From a bacterium (GTDB lineage Bacteria; Zhuqueibacterota; Zhuqueibacteria; Zhuqueibacterales; Geothermadaptataceae): a stretch of DNA of 63,392 nt. Positions within the stretch are counted from its first letter, which is position 1. Each line of letters opens with the position of its first letter. The stretch is taken from the NCBI GenBank assembly GCA_024275575.1, contig JAJRYV010000116.1:1-63392 (forward strand). Direction: 5' to 3'. A program made the translations under genes and the position numbers. Of the stretch, positions 45,701-53,394 are shown in pieces. Under the pieces are notes generated by a model. The model worked only from the letters and a program-made list of their open reading frames with translations, made no database searches and was not told the origin of the DNA.

Positions 45701-46508
45701 GCATCACCAACTGATCATTCAGAAAAGCTTTCACCGAGCCGGAGGTACCGATGCGCAGTTGCGCTTTTTGTTTTTTCGGAGAATAGACAAAATTATTGGC
45801 ATAAAATATGGATTCGTCAAAAGCAAAATAGCGGCGGAAATCGACCCAGTGATCGCGGCGCAGTTCGGTAACCGGAGACCAGACTGCCGGCACGCCGTTC
45901 TTGCCTGCATAAATTTTATTGGGTTTGAATTCAGTTTCCGGCGGGAATTCTTTTTCGAACCCGGAGGCGGAGATATTATCGAAGGGGCCACAGACCATCC
46001 ACTCGTCAACCGTATGCAAGCGGGCGAATGCCTCTGCCGATTTTTCATAATCACCGCGGTCGAGGTAATATTCGCCGAGCATTTCGTTCGCCATCGCTTT
46101 CAGCACGCCACCCGCATCCGCTTTTTTGCTCAAATCGAGGTAAAGCTCTTCGATACCGAGTTCGGGATTATCACGGTTGCCCTGGAATTTGGCAGTGATC
46201 CATTCGGCAAAAAGATAGGGATACGGGGCCGCGGTACTGTCTTCCATGATGCGCCTGAAAGCGTACCACGCGTCGACATTCTTTTTTTGCAACGTGTAGA
46301 GAAAAGACAACCCCACATGCGCACGAATATTGTGCGGGTTTTGATGGATAGCAGAAAAAAATTTTTGCTCCACCAACGCCTGGTTATTTTCTTGCCACGC
46401 AGCCCAGGCTTCCTCAACCAGTTTCTCGCTTTTTTCCGGTGTCGCAGAAGCAAGCGTTGTTATCGCAAAAAATAATATTAAATTGCATAATTGTCTGAAT
46501 GTGAACAT
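42753..46508 (-). CDS. Giant TPR - DUF3857 - transglutaminase-like protein
   Basis: About 1,251 aa with a signal peptide (LCNLILFFAITTLASA). Residues about 25-170 and 330-650 are TPR-type repeats (YNPHNIRAHVGLSFLY-like, NHLENYLLLADCYLRNDKAIEA, NSSVYWEKKADIHRHAGVKT). A DUF3857 domain lies around 670-850 and a transglutaminase-like core around 880-1010. The core has the Cys-His-Asp triad in KIGDCKDVATLA, DFNHCIAGV and LDLTAYNYP. The C-terminal 200 residues are beta-rich. Start 46508 fits the signal peptide; a longer frame to 46634 has none. Such proteins act in the envelope; substrates unknown. Confidence 0.88.
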   Translation of the reverse strand: MFTFRQLCNLILFFAITTLASATPEKSEKLVEEAWAAWQENNQALVEQKFFSAIHQNPHNIRAHVGLSFLYTLQKKNVDAWYAFRRIMEDSTAAPYPYLFAEWITAKFQGNRDNPELGIEELYLDLSKKADAGGVLKAMANEMLGEYYLDRGDYEKSAEAFARLHTVDEWMVCGPFDNISASGFEKEFPPETEFKPNKIYAGKNGVPAVWSPVTELRRDHWVDFRRYFAFDESIFYANNFVYSPKKQKAQLRIGTSGSVKAFLNDQLVMQYFDENNNDLDTYIVETVLQKGWNRVLIKCGFSEITRCNFMLRITDAAGNPLKGLKTSIEKKKYKKRKNEKAVLIENFAEVFFKNKIREFPNHLENYLLLADCYLRNDKAIEAELVLRDALKLAPENTMLLSHILEAYMRGEKYDEISTTIEKLFTIDRNIPDVIDYKITQAAGNEEWDKVENLIDELEMVLPASELVFNHRLQLYSKRGQINAMMTTAVEAMEKFPDNWSFTYFNAAMSIQRTRSYDEAVRLVQDFLKRHNIEVAYRTLADFYLRSSNVEKWRETMNRLLLRSQAAPGEHHNMATIYETMQDYDAALRAIERAIKICPNSSVYWEKKADIHRHAGVKTAAKEAYRQALKFMPANYEARDKLRELEGRENIFKNFGERDIDAWIAKAPRAEEYNGAAAVIILDDNRRVVYDKGASESAHELLVRVFTKSGIDDYKEYQISGNYFSEKLIVETATVIKDGGARIKADVDGNFIVFKSLEENDFIYIKWRVRNYYSGKLSNHFWDEFYFNRFHPIKHIRYSLLVPDGFKFQHRTQNMPDKPQVSKTADGTMYTWSLSDEASIGYEYGMPILRDVAKMLFISSIPDWQYLVDWYLDLAHTKTRISYEVRETVHELFQGQDKISEEEKIRTIYNYITENIRYSSIPFRQSGLIPQKARDVLVSKIGDCKDVATLAIAMLKEAGIKANYVLVNTRDEGVKPNPLPSIDFNHCIAGVETQQGIKYLDLTAYNYPLGTVPEMDVHSFSLLIKKGMTAPEHLDAQKFLPKRVTRKSTVIVRQDNSILVTTDVVRSGSITAAIRRAYREKNQEERKKSMAATLARDFPDVKLLSLQVGDIQKLTPEVKYSYTFEVPKYCNEAGQFKFMQIPWTDRLKTDRGLAYDSRNYDYQFWPWADEFIQEIELKLPQGFSPVDLPEKISLHCKVADFKMTFKFSDGVIRAKRTLIHKKGIIEIKEYAEFKKFYNAVMAEDNRQILLKK

Positions 46509-46728
46509 GTCTTTTGAAAACTCCTTCGGTTTTAAAGCCCCTCTGCAGCGGCAATTGCGCTCGCTATTATTTTTATCAAAATAATACAAAGCCAAAAGGG
46601 CCGTGGATTTATTCCCCTTTTTAACCTGAATCATTCACAAATATATGTAGAAAAGCGCCTCGTCTCAGGATAAATCCTGCAGCTACAACCAGTTAAACCC
46701 GCATGGCATTAACTGTTCTGTCAGGATG

Positions 46729-46838
46729 TGCTCGTCGGGAATTTAAGCCCACGTGTTGCCCCATCAAGGAATTCCCGACGGGAATCGATGGCACGATTCT
46801 ACGGTTGACAAGCAGGAAGAAAATTCCGCCAAGCGGAT
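46729..46838 (+). repeat. Dispersed repeat A, copy 2
   Basis: About 110 bp matching 22742-22851 with scattered substitutions and small indels, in the same orientation. Similarity appears to extend about 35 bp to the left and, weakly, to the right, so the full element may be near 190 bp. Confidence 0.8.
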
Positions 46839-46879
46839 GGACTCTGTATAGCCTCATTCTCGATAAATAGTGGCGAAAG

Positions 46880-46919
46880 CGTCTCGCCGAGCGTAATAGT
46901 TGTGCCGTTCGGCGAGACG
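46880..46919. repeat. Perfect 11-bp-stem hairpin within/next to repeat A
   Basis: CGTCTCGCCGA (46880-46890) pairs with TCGGCGAGACG (46909-46919), 18-nt loop, flanked by A-rich and T-rich ends. Copy 1 has a degenerate counterpart ('gactcggcgaga' near 22887), so the hairpin is probably part of the repeat element. Confidence 0.65.
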
Positions 46920-47358
46920 TTTTCACTCTATGTTCAAAAATTGTGTAGCTTAAACAGACGCGCCTGAAATGAATTTCTGTTGCTGATAACTTTCATATTT
47001 ACAGAAACGGGCTTGCCACTGTGCAACAATATCTCACATGTGCCAGATTTTCGCAAGTCTTTTTCCGGCTAAAGCATAAAAACGCTTTATTTTTTGGATT
47101 TTATTCTTATAATATTCGAATTGAACCGCGTTCATTTAGAGGGCATCATGCAAAGCTGGTACGAACACGAGAGAAATCATGCGCATTCTTTCGTTATATA
47201 AAAGTTGCATTTCACCCTTGAATTAGCTACAATAAAATTTTTTAATTCACTGTATTTTAGTGGAAATTTCACATGCAAGCGACGCTGTGAAACCCATACA
47301 GGCACTAGACGTTATGCTAACATTTACATGTTAATATAGAAGTTTACCGGAGTTATTG

Positions 47359-48306
47359 ATGATAAAATTTGATTCACACCACTGGGCTGTCATTCTCGGC
47401 GGTTCCAGTGGATTTGGTCTGGCAACCGCGAAAAAGTTGAGCCGGCATGGCATGAATATCTGCATCATTCACCGCGATCGCCGCGGCGCGATGAAAAAAA
47501 TCGAACCCGAGTTTGAAAAAATCCGCGAAACCGCTGTGCAGCTCATCACCTGCAATACAAACGCACTGAGTGAAGCAGGGCGTGAGCAGGTTATCGGGCA
47601 ATTGAAAATGGCGATGGGCGAACAGGGCCGGGTACGCATGCTATTGCATTCCATCGCTTTCGGTAATTTAAAACTGATGGTGCCGGAGCCTGCTTCATTA
47701 CAGGAAAAGCACGAAAATTTGCTGCGAAAGCTCGGCGAAACGCTGGACTTGGAAGCATACGAATTACAGGCCCGCATCGACGCGCTTTTTGCCGCAGGAA
47801 ATGACGAACTCGCCGGCGTTGCGACGCCGCCTGAATACAGCAATACCGAGATGCTCGGCGACGAAGATTTCGCTCTGACGCTATACAGCATGGGCACCAG
47901 TCTGAGCAGTTGGGTACAGGCCATTTTTTCCGAAAAACTATTCGCGAAAGATGCCCGTATTTTCGGACTCACCAGCGAAGGCAATGAAATCGCCTGGAAA
48001 GGATATGCGGCTGTCGCAGCAGCGAAAACTGCGCTCGAGGCTGTTTCCCGCGCCATCGCCAAAGAATATGCGCCCTACGGCATTCGTTCGAACATCATTC
48101 AGGCCGGCGTTACCGACACACCGGCGCTGCGGCTCATCCCAGGCAATGCCCATCTGAAAGCAAGCGCACGCAGACGCAATCCGTTTTCCCGCCTCACGAC
48201 ACCGGAAGATGTTGCGAATTTTATTTTCCTCCTGTGTCAGGATGAAGCCGGCTGGGTGAACGGTAATATTATTCGCGTCGATGGAGGCGAGCATATCAGC
48301 GGCTGA
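47359..48306 (+). CDS. FabI/FabL-like SDR enoyl-ACP reductase
   Basis: About 315 aa. N-terminal nucleotide-binding loop LGGSSGFGLATA; LLHSIAFGNL, the counterpart of VHSIGFA in FabI; catalytic Y and K in YAAVAAAK (YX6K spacing as FabI Y156/K163); and the C-terminal NPFSRLTTPEDVANFIFLLC then VDGGEHISG. The residue equivalent to FabI Y146 is Ser. An insertion of about 50 residues (around 115-180) is longer than in housekeeping FabI. Expected to reduce trans-2-enoyl-ACP with NAD(P)H. GGAG lies 6 nt before ATG 47359. First gene of the cluster. Confidence 0.82.
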   Translation: MIKFDSHHWAVILGGSSGFGLATAKKLSRHGMNICIIHRDRRGAMKKIEPEFEKIRETAVQLITCNTNALSEAGREQVIGQLKMAMGEQGRVRMLLHSIAFGNLKLMVPEPASLQEKHENLLRKLGETLDLEAYELQARIDALFAAGNDELAGVATPPEYSNTEMLGDEDFALTLYSMGTSLSSWVQAIFSEKLFAKDARIFGLTSEGNEIAWKGYAAVAAAKTALEAVSRAIAKEYAPYGIRSNIIQAGVTDTPALRLIPGNAHLKASARRRNPFSRLTTPEDVANFIFLLCQDEAGWVNGNIIRVDGGEHISG

Positions 48307-48520
48307 AAACAGGCTCACTGAGTGGCGACCGAAATGAGCGGACACGGATCCGGGTTCACCCAATAAAAACCGAAATTAGCAGACAACAAAAACGAGAATA
48401 AAATGTCTTTATATATTTCAGAACAGCCTGAAAACCGGCAGCACAATTCTGTATTGAATAACCGGAACGCATTAATTCCTATAAATCAAAAATAGACACA
48501 AAAATAGTGAGTCAATCAAA

Positions 48521-49516
48521 ATGATATACATTCACGGCATCGGCCATTTCCATCCTGAAAACGTGATCGACAACGCTTTTCTCGAAAGCCTCGATATCGG
48601 CACCAACGATGACTGGATTATTGAACGTGTGGGAATTGTATCACGACGCACGGTTTTGCCGCTCGATTATATCCGCGAGACCCTTAATAAGGATTTTCGT
48701 GCGGCCTACGAAGCATCACTCTACTCCAATGCGCAAAGCGGCGCGTTGGCGGCGGAAAAAGCCATCACCGCGGCAGGCATCACCAAAGAGGATATCGGTT
48801 TGGTGATCGCCGGCGGCTGCACCCCGGAATATGCCACCCCCGCTGAAGCGGCCACTATCGCCTGCGAGCTCGGTATCGAGAAACCCTGCTACGATATCAA
48901 TTCCGCCTGCAGCTCTTTTGGCGCGCAAATCAACAACATTTCCAGTATGCGGCCGGAGGCGCTGCCGGACTATGTTTTGCTGGTCATCGTGGAAAACAGT
49001 ACACGTTCGGTCGACTATTCCGACCGAAATGGCGCTGTGCTCTGGGGCGACGGCACCTGCGCCGTCGTCATTTCGACCAAAGTGCCGGGGCCGGCACAAA
49101 TCAATTTCAGCACTTTCACCTCCAGCCCTGCAGGTTGGAGAAAGGTCATTGTACCCCGAATCGCCCATTTTTCACAGGAAGGGAAAACCGTACAAACTTT
49201 TGCCATCAAACGCACCATTCGCCTGTACCGTGAAATCGTTGAAAAATTTGCCGGCGAGTTTGAAAATATTTATTTCATATCACATCAGGCAAACCTGCGC
49301 ATGCTGGAATCAGTGTGCAACCGTTGTGAAATTGCCGATGAATTACATTTGTATAATGTTGATAAATTCGGCAATACCGGCGCTGCTGGTGCCCCGACGG
49401 TTTTGAACCAAAACTGGACCAAATTTAAACCCGGTGACGGGGTTGCACTCATCGTTGTTGGCGCCGGACTTTCGTGGTCGAGCATGTTAGTTGAATTTAA
49501 TGAGCTAAAAAAATAA
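48521..49516 (+). CDS. KAS III-like 3-oxoacyl-ACP synthase
   Basis: 331 aa thiolase-fold enzyme. Catalytic triad as in FabH: C130 (NSACSSFG), H255 (SHQANLRM) and N285 (FGNTGAAG). It starts IYIHGIGHFHPENVIDN and carries WIIERVGIVSRRT, so it belongs to the FabH/KAS III group, though divergent from housekeeping FabH. In this cluster it probably primes or condenses the special chain. It lies 214 bp after the reductase gene. Confidence 0.88.
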   Translation: MIYIHGIGHFHPENVIDNAFLESLDIGTNDDWIIERVGIVSRRTVLPLDYIRETLNKDFRAAYEASLYSNAQSGALAAEKAITAAGITKEDIGLVIAGGCTPEYATPAEAATIACELGIEKPCYDINSACSSFGAQINNISSMRPEALPDYVLLVIVENSTRSVDYSDRNGAVLWGDGTCAVVISTKVPGPAQINFSTFTSSPAGWRKVIVPRIAHFSQEGKTVQTFAIKRTIRLYREIVEKFAGEFENIYFISHQANLRMLESVCNRCEIADELHLYNVDKFGNTGAAGAPTVLNQNWTKFKPGDGVALIVVGAGLSWSSMLVEFNELKK

Positions 49517-49618
49517 TAGATACGGAGTGCAGACGCTTTATCAGCTGTGATTTTAATCATCGCCACATTTATATTGTATAAAGGCAATGCTCTTCAGGAA
49601 CTGAATGACAGGTCAAAA

Positions 49619-50212
49619 TTGAAATATAGCGAATTTTTACAACGCGATCATTATACCAAAGAAGAGCTCGTAGCCTTTGCCTATGGCCGCCTGGTGGATG
49701 ATCCTCCGGCAGAATTTTCCCGTCTGCCGGCGCCGCCTTTTCTGATGATGGACCGCATTATCGAGCTTGAAAGACGCGGCCGGCGCGGCCGCATGGTTGC
49801 CGAGCAGGATATTCAGCTCGACGCCTGGTTTTTTCAGTGTCATTTCGATGGCGATCCGGTACAGCCCGGCTGCCTCGGTGTCGATGCCGTCTGGCAGTTA
49901 TTGGGATTTTACTGCGTCTGCAGCGGCAGCATCGGCAATGGACGGGCGCTGGGCTGTAAAGAAATCGCCTTTGACGGCCAAATCCGGCCGCATAACGGCG
50001 TCGTTCGCTACGAAATCGAGGTGCGGCGCTACAGCGTTTTACAGGGCGGCAAAACCTCGCTGGTGATCGGCAACGGTCAGGTGTTTGTCGATGATGAGCA
50101 TATTTACACGATCAGCGATGCCAAAGTCGGTATTTTCACCGGCATCGCCTATGCCGATTACCCGGCAAAATCGAAAAACGCGATCGGCGGCATCATCAAA
50201 CGGGATATTTAA
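49619..50212 (+). CDS. fabA: FabA-type 3-hydroxyacyl-ACP dehydratase/isomerase
   Basis: About 197 aa. The E. coli FabA signature is plain: WFFQCHFDGDPVQPG, CLGVDAVWQLLGF, ALGCKEIAFDGQI. Catalytic H75 and D89 (spacing 14, as in E. coli H70/D84). FabA dehydrates and can isomerise the C10 trans-2 to cis-3 bond, opening a route to unsaturated chains. Start: TTG at 49619 has an AGG upstream and yields a family-sized N-terminus; the frame is open from GTG 49547. Its stop overlaps the FabZ start (TAATG). Confidence 0.9.
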   Translation: MKYSEFLQRDHYTKEELVAFAYGRLVDDPPAEFSRLPAPPFLMMDRIIELERRGRRGRMVAEQDIQLDAWFFQCHFDGDPVQPGCLGVDAVWQLLGFYCVCSGSIGNGRALGCKEIAFDGQIRPHNGVVRYEIEVRRYSVLQGGKTSLVIGNGQVFVDDEHIYTISDAKVGIFTGIAYADYPAKSKNAIGGIIKRDI

Positions 50213-50676
50213 TGGCATTCAGCAAAGAAGAAATACTGGCGCTGGTACCGCAGCAAAGTCCTTTTCGTTTCATCGATGAAATTCTCGAGCTCGATGATGA
50301 TGGCATCGTGGCGACTTATACTTTTAAAAAAGATGAATCGTTTTACGCCGGCCATTTCCCGGGCAATCCGATCACGCCGGGAGTCATCCTGCTGGAAACT
50401 ATGGCGCAAACCGGGGTTGTAGCTTTCGGTTTATTTCTCGCTTCGCAAACGATGTCGCTCGCAGAAATCCGCAAAACCCTGACGGTTTTCACCGAAGCCG
50501 AAGTTGAATTTACCGGCATGGTACGGCCGGGTGATAAAGTGATCATTAAAGCAAAAAAGAAATTCTTCCGCCGGTTAAAGCTCAAAGCCGAAGCCTCGAT
50601 CGAACTGGAAAACGGCGAGGTGGTTTGCAGCGGCAGTATCGCGGGAATAGGAGTGAAATCTGATGCAGGAAAATAG
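50212..50676 (+). CDS. fabZ: FabZ-type 3-hydroxyacyl-ACP dehydratase
   Basis: 154-aa hot-dog dehydratase. GHFPGNPITPGVILLETMAQ carries catalytic H48 and E62 (spacing as in FabZ). It begins with the family-typical IVPQQSPFRFIDEI-like segment (LVPQQSPFRFIDEILEL). It dehydrates 3-hydroxyacyl-ACP. Having FabA and FabZ side by side is unusual for a housekeeping set and suggests two dehydration modes. One-base overlap with fabA and 14-bp overlap with the KAS gene point to coupled translation. Confidence 0.9.
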   Translation: MAFSKEEILALVPQQSPFRFIDEILELDDDGIVATYTFKKDESFYAGHFPGNPITPGVILLETMAQTGVVAFGLFLASQTMSLAEIRKTLTVFTEAEVEFTGMVRPGDKVIIKAKKKFFRRLKLKAEASIELENGEVVCSGSIAGIGVKSDAGK

Positions 50677-51940
50677 AGTTGTAATTACCGGTTTGGGCAT
50701 CGTCGCACCCAACGGTAACGGGCTGGCCGCTTTTGAAAAAGCGCTGCGTGCCGGGAAATCCGGTATCCGTGCCGTACCGGCGCTTGCAGAATACAAATTT
50801 GGCTGCCAGGTTGGCGGCATACCACAGGGCATTAAAGCGTTAAGCGCTGAATACTTTACCGAAGAGCAGCTTCTCGCTATGAATTCAGGCATCACCTACG
50901 GTGGTATCGCTGCGATCGATGCCTGGCGCGACGCCGGTTTTGAAAAGCCGGCAGAAGACAGCGACAGCGTCGATTGGGACACCGGCGCCATCGTCGGTAC
51001 CGGCATCGGCGGCGTCGATACCACGGGTGAGCGTATCGTACCATTTACCGACGCCAAAAAAGTGCGGCGTCTCGGCAGCACGGCTGTCGAACAAGCCATG
51101 GCCAGCGGTATTTCGGCCAAAATCAGCGGATGGCTGGCGCTGGGAAATCAGGTGACCACCAATAGTAGCGCTTGCAGCACCGGCACCGAGGCGATCATCG
51201 ATTCCTACTACCGTATTCGCAACGGCCTGGCCAAACGCATGCTGGCCGGCGGTGCTGAAGGCAGCTCACCTTATTGCTGGGCTGGATTTGACGCCATGCG
51301 CGTTTTAAACCGCACAAAGAACGACGAACCGGAGAAAGCTTCGCGACCGATGAGCGCCTCGGCCGCCGGATTTATTCCGGGCTCAGGCGCTGGTATTATC
51401 ATGCTGGAAAGCCTGGAAAGCGCACAGGAGCGCGGGGCGAAAATATACGCAGAAATCATCGGCGGTGCGATCAATTGCGGCGGCCATCGCATGGGCGGCA
51501 GTATGACGGCACCCAATCCCACCGGCGTGCAGCGTTGCATTCGCAGCGCCCTGGCTGCTGCCGGCATTTCCGGCAGCGAGGTCGATGCCATCAACGGTCA
51601 TTTAACCGCGACTTTTGCCGATCCATACGAGATTAAAAACTGGCAACAAGCACTGCAAGTCGAACCCGAAAACCTGCCGTTGGTAAATTCAACAAAATCA
51701 TTGATCGGCCATGGGCTCGGCGCTGCCGGCGGTCTTGAAGCCGTCGCCTGTATTTTGCAAATAACCGGAGGATTTGTACACGGTTCGGTCAATTGCGAAG
51801 ACCTGCACCCGGATATCGAACCCTATAGTCGCAGTATCGTGCATGAAACAAAAGATATGGAAATCGATATTCTCGCTAAAGCCAGCTTCGGTTTCGGCGA
51901 TGTCAACGCTTGCACAATTTATAAAAAATGGCGTGCATAA
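50663..51940 (+). CDS. KAS I/II-like 3-oxoacyl-ACP synthase
   Basis: 425 aa. Active-site C171 in SSACSTGTEA, first histidine H313 in NGHLTATFADPYE (housekeeping enzymes have NAHGTSTP), K345 and H350 in STKSLIGHGLGAAG. The Leu in HLTAT departs from the usual HGT, so this is a divergent KAS, closer to secondary-metabolism enzymes. It performs chain extension with malonyl-ACP. Ribosome site ATAGGAG about 10 nt upstream; overlaps fabZ. Confidence 0.88.
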   Translation: MQENRVVITGLGIVAPNGNGLAAFEKALRAGKSGIRAVPALAEYKFGCQVGGIPQGIKALSAEYFTEEQLLAMNSGITYGGIAAIDAWRDAGFEKPAEDSDSVDWDTGAIVGTGIGGVDTTGERIVPFTDAKKVRRLGSTAVEQAMASGISAKISGWLALGNQVTTNSSACSTGTEAIIDSYYRIRNGLAKRMLAGGAEGSSPYCWAGFDAMRVLNRTKNDEPEKASRPMSASAAGFIPGSGAGIIMLESLESAQERGAKIYAEIIGGAINCGGHRMGGSMTAPNPTGVQRCIRSALAAAGISGSEVDAINGHLTATFADPYEIKNWQQALQVEPENLPLVNSTKSLIGHGLGAAGGLEAVACILQITGGFVHGSVNCEDLHPDIEPYSRSIVHETKDMEIDILAKASFGFGDVNACTIYKKWRA

Positions 51941-52010
51941 TTGAGCAATTTTTATTACCTTTAATAAAACAATTAATGCAATTTGAAATACCTTTTGAAA
52001 GGAGTGGTCA

Positions 52011-52256
52011 ATGACGCAAGAAGAAGTTTTGGGGAAAGTCGTCGAGATTTTGCAAAAATACAGCAAAGCCGGTCTGGCCGATGGCGATATCAATATGGAA
52101 ACAACTATTCTCGATGATTTAAAAGTCAATTCAGCACGTCTTGTCGATATCGTGCTCGATTTCGAAGACGCATTTGATATTGAAGTTGAAGATGACGATG
52201 CCGATAAAGTCCGTACAGTCGGTGATGGTGTTGAACTCATTTTAGCGAAAATTTAG
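52011..52256 (+). CDS. Acyl carrier protein (cluster-specific)
   Basis: 81 aa four-helix ACP. The phosphopantetheine serine is S41 in LKVNSARLVDIVLDFED, where the usual DSL reads NSA. The body is acidic (FDIEVEDDDADKV), as in ACPs. AAGGAG precedes the ATG. Its place between the KAS and the PlsC genes argues that the chain made here is carried on this ACP and passed on to the acyltransferase. Confidence 0.88.
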   Translation: MTQEEVLGKVVEILQKYSKAGLADGDINMETTILDDLKVNSARLVDIVLDFEDAFDIEVEDDDADKVRTVGDGVELILAKI

Positions 52257-52262
52257 GAAATT

Positions 52263-53036
52263 ATGGAAAAAGAAAAGAAGAAGTTGTTGAGCAGAAAAGA
52301 CCGTTTTTTTCTTTTTACGCAGCGATTTGTGGGTTGGGCGACACTGCCTTTCTGGAATAATACTGCAGTATTTCTCATGCGTTTCTGGGCGAAATACCAT
52401 GTGCCTGACCTGCGTGAAATTCGCAAACAGTTCAAAAAGGTGCTCAAGGAAGCCGATGGGCCGATCATCGTCTGTGCAAATCATCTGACGAAAATCGATT
52501 CCGTACTTATCAACTGGAGCCTTGCTTCATGGTGGACGTATATGAAAAGCTATCGCAGCTTTTCCTGGAATATGCCCGAGCGTGCCAATTTCTACAAAAA
52601 TCCCTTTTTACGCTCCATCTGCTACCTCGCGAGCTGCATTCCTGTCGATCGCGGTGGTGACAGAGACGTGGTGAAGCGCTCCATCGATAAAATCACCCAC
52701 ATGATGCATAAAGGGCATACGGTGACGATTTTCCCGGAAGGCAAACGCAGTCGCATCGGTAAAATCGATGCTGAGGATTATTCTTATGGTGTCGGCCGCC
52801 TGGTGAAAGCCGTGCAGGACTGCAAAGTACTCTGCATTTATTTACGCGGCGAAGCGCAGGAAACCTTCAGCAATATTCCCAAACGCGGGCAGAAGTTCTA
52901 CCTTGAGATGAAACTGATCAAACCGGAAAGCTCATTCAAAGGAGTGCGTGCGACGAAAGATATCGCCGCCCAGATCATCGATCAATTAACCGAAATGGAA
53001 GAACGGTATTTTTCTCTTCTGCGCCAACCGGCATAA
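52263..53036 (+). CDS. PlsC-like 1-acylglycerol-3-phosphate acyltransferase
   Basis: 257 aa. NHLTKID (H74xxxxD79) and FPEGKRS (residues 157-163) are the catalytic and glycerol-phosphate-binding motifs of the PlsC/LPLAT family. A hydrophobic/aromatic N-terminal region would sit on the membrane. AGGA before the ATG, 6 bp after the ACP stop. Its position suggests it transfers the cluster's acyl chain to a lysolipid or other polar head. Terminator follows at 53055. Confidence 0.88.
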   Translation: MEKEKKKLLSRKDRFFLFTQRFVGWATLPFWNNTAVFLMRFWAKYHVPDLREIRKQFKKVLKEADGPIIVCANHLTKIDSVLINWSLASWWTYMKSYRSFSWNMPERANFYKNPFLRSICYLASCIPVDRGGDRDVVKRSIDKITHMMHKGHTVTIFPEGKRSRIGKIDAEDYSYGVGRLVKAVQDCKVLCIYLRGEAQETFSNIPKRGQKFYLEMKLIKPESSFKGVRATKDIAAQIIDQLTEMEERYFSLLRQPA

Positions 53037-53054
53037 TTTCGTATAATTTAGACT

Positions 53055-53082
53055 AAAAAGCGGGTTCACAATCCGCTTTTTC
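53055..53082 (+). terminator. Intrinsic terminator after plsC-like gene
   Basis: Perfect 9-bp stem AAAAAGCGG (53055-53063) with CCGCTTTTT (53073-53081), 9-nt loop, T-rich tail 'ctttt'. Marks the end of the main cluster transcript. Confidence 0.87.
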
Positions 53083-53394
53083 TTTTAGAACCCGTTTGCA
53101 TTTACATGCCCTGAACCCGAAATTTGCACACCAATCTACACGCAAAATCACCACTCTGAAAATATAATCAAAAGACAGGGCTTCAGCCGGGCGCATTTTA
53201 TAGCTAAACAGGGTTCGACTCTTCTCTTTTCATCCCCGGATCGATGATATTTTGGCCATAAAACTCAATTTTTTCGATAAAATTGAAGAGGGTTCCTATA
53301 GCATGACTGCGTTCACTATTTTGTATCCCGGCCTGGGGATGCGTTCATTTGACTGCAATCCGGTAAAATCGCCTAAAAATCAGGTAGAGAAATC
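53083..53394. other. Intergenic region
   Basis: About 310 bp between the terminator and the hexapeptide-repeat gene. No gene, repeat or hairpin recognised. A promoter for the next gene is expected. Confidence 0.35.

Larger units (their letters stand above)
46509..47358. other. Intergenic region holding repeat-A copy 2
   Basis: 850 bp between divergent genes. Repeat A lies at 46729-46838 and a strong hairpin at 46880-46919. 46,672-46,684 contains the small palindrome 'tcaggataaatcctgca'. From 47,080 to 47,340 the sequence is AT-rich and likely carries the promoter of the fatty-acid-type cluster. No credible gene. Confidence 0.5.

Noticed and set aside
53213-53230. Possible tRNA T-arm ('gggttcgactc')
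   Set aside because: No matching acceptor, D-arm or anticodon arm around it.
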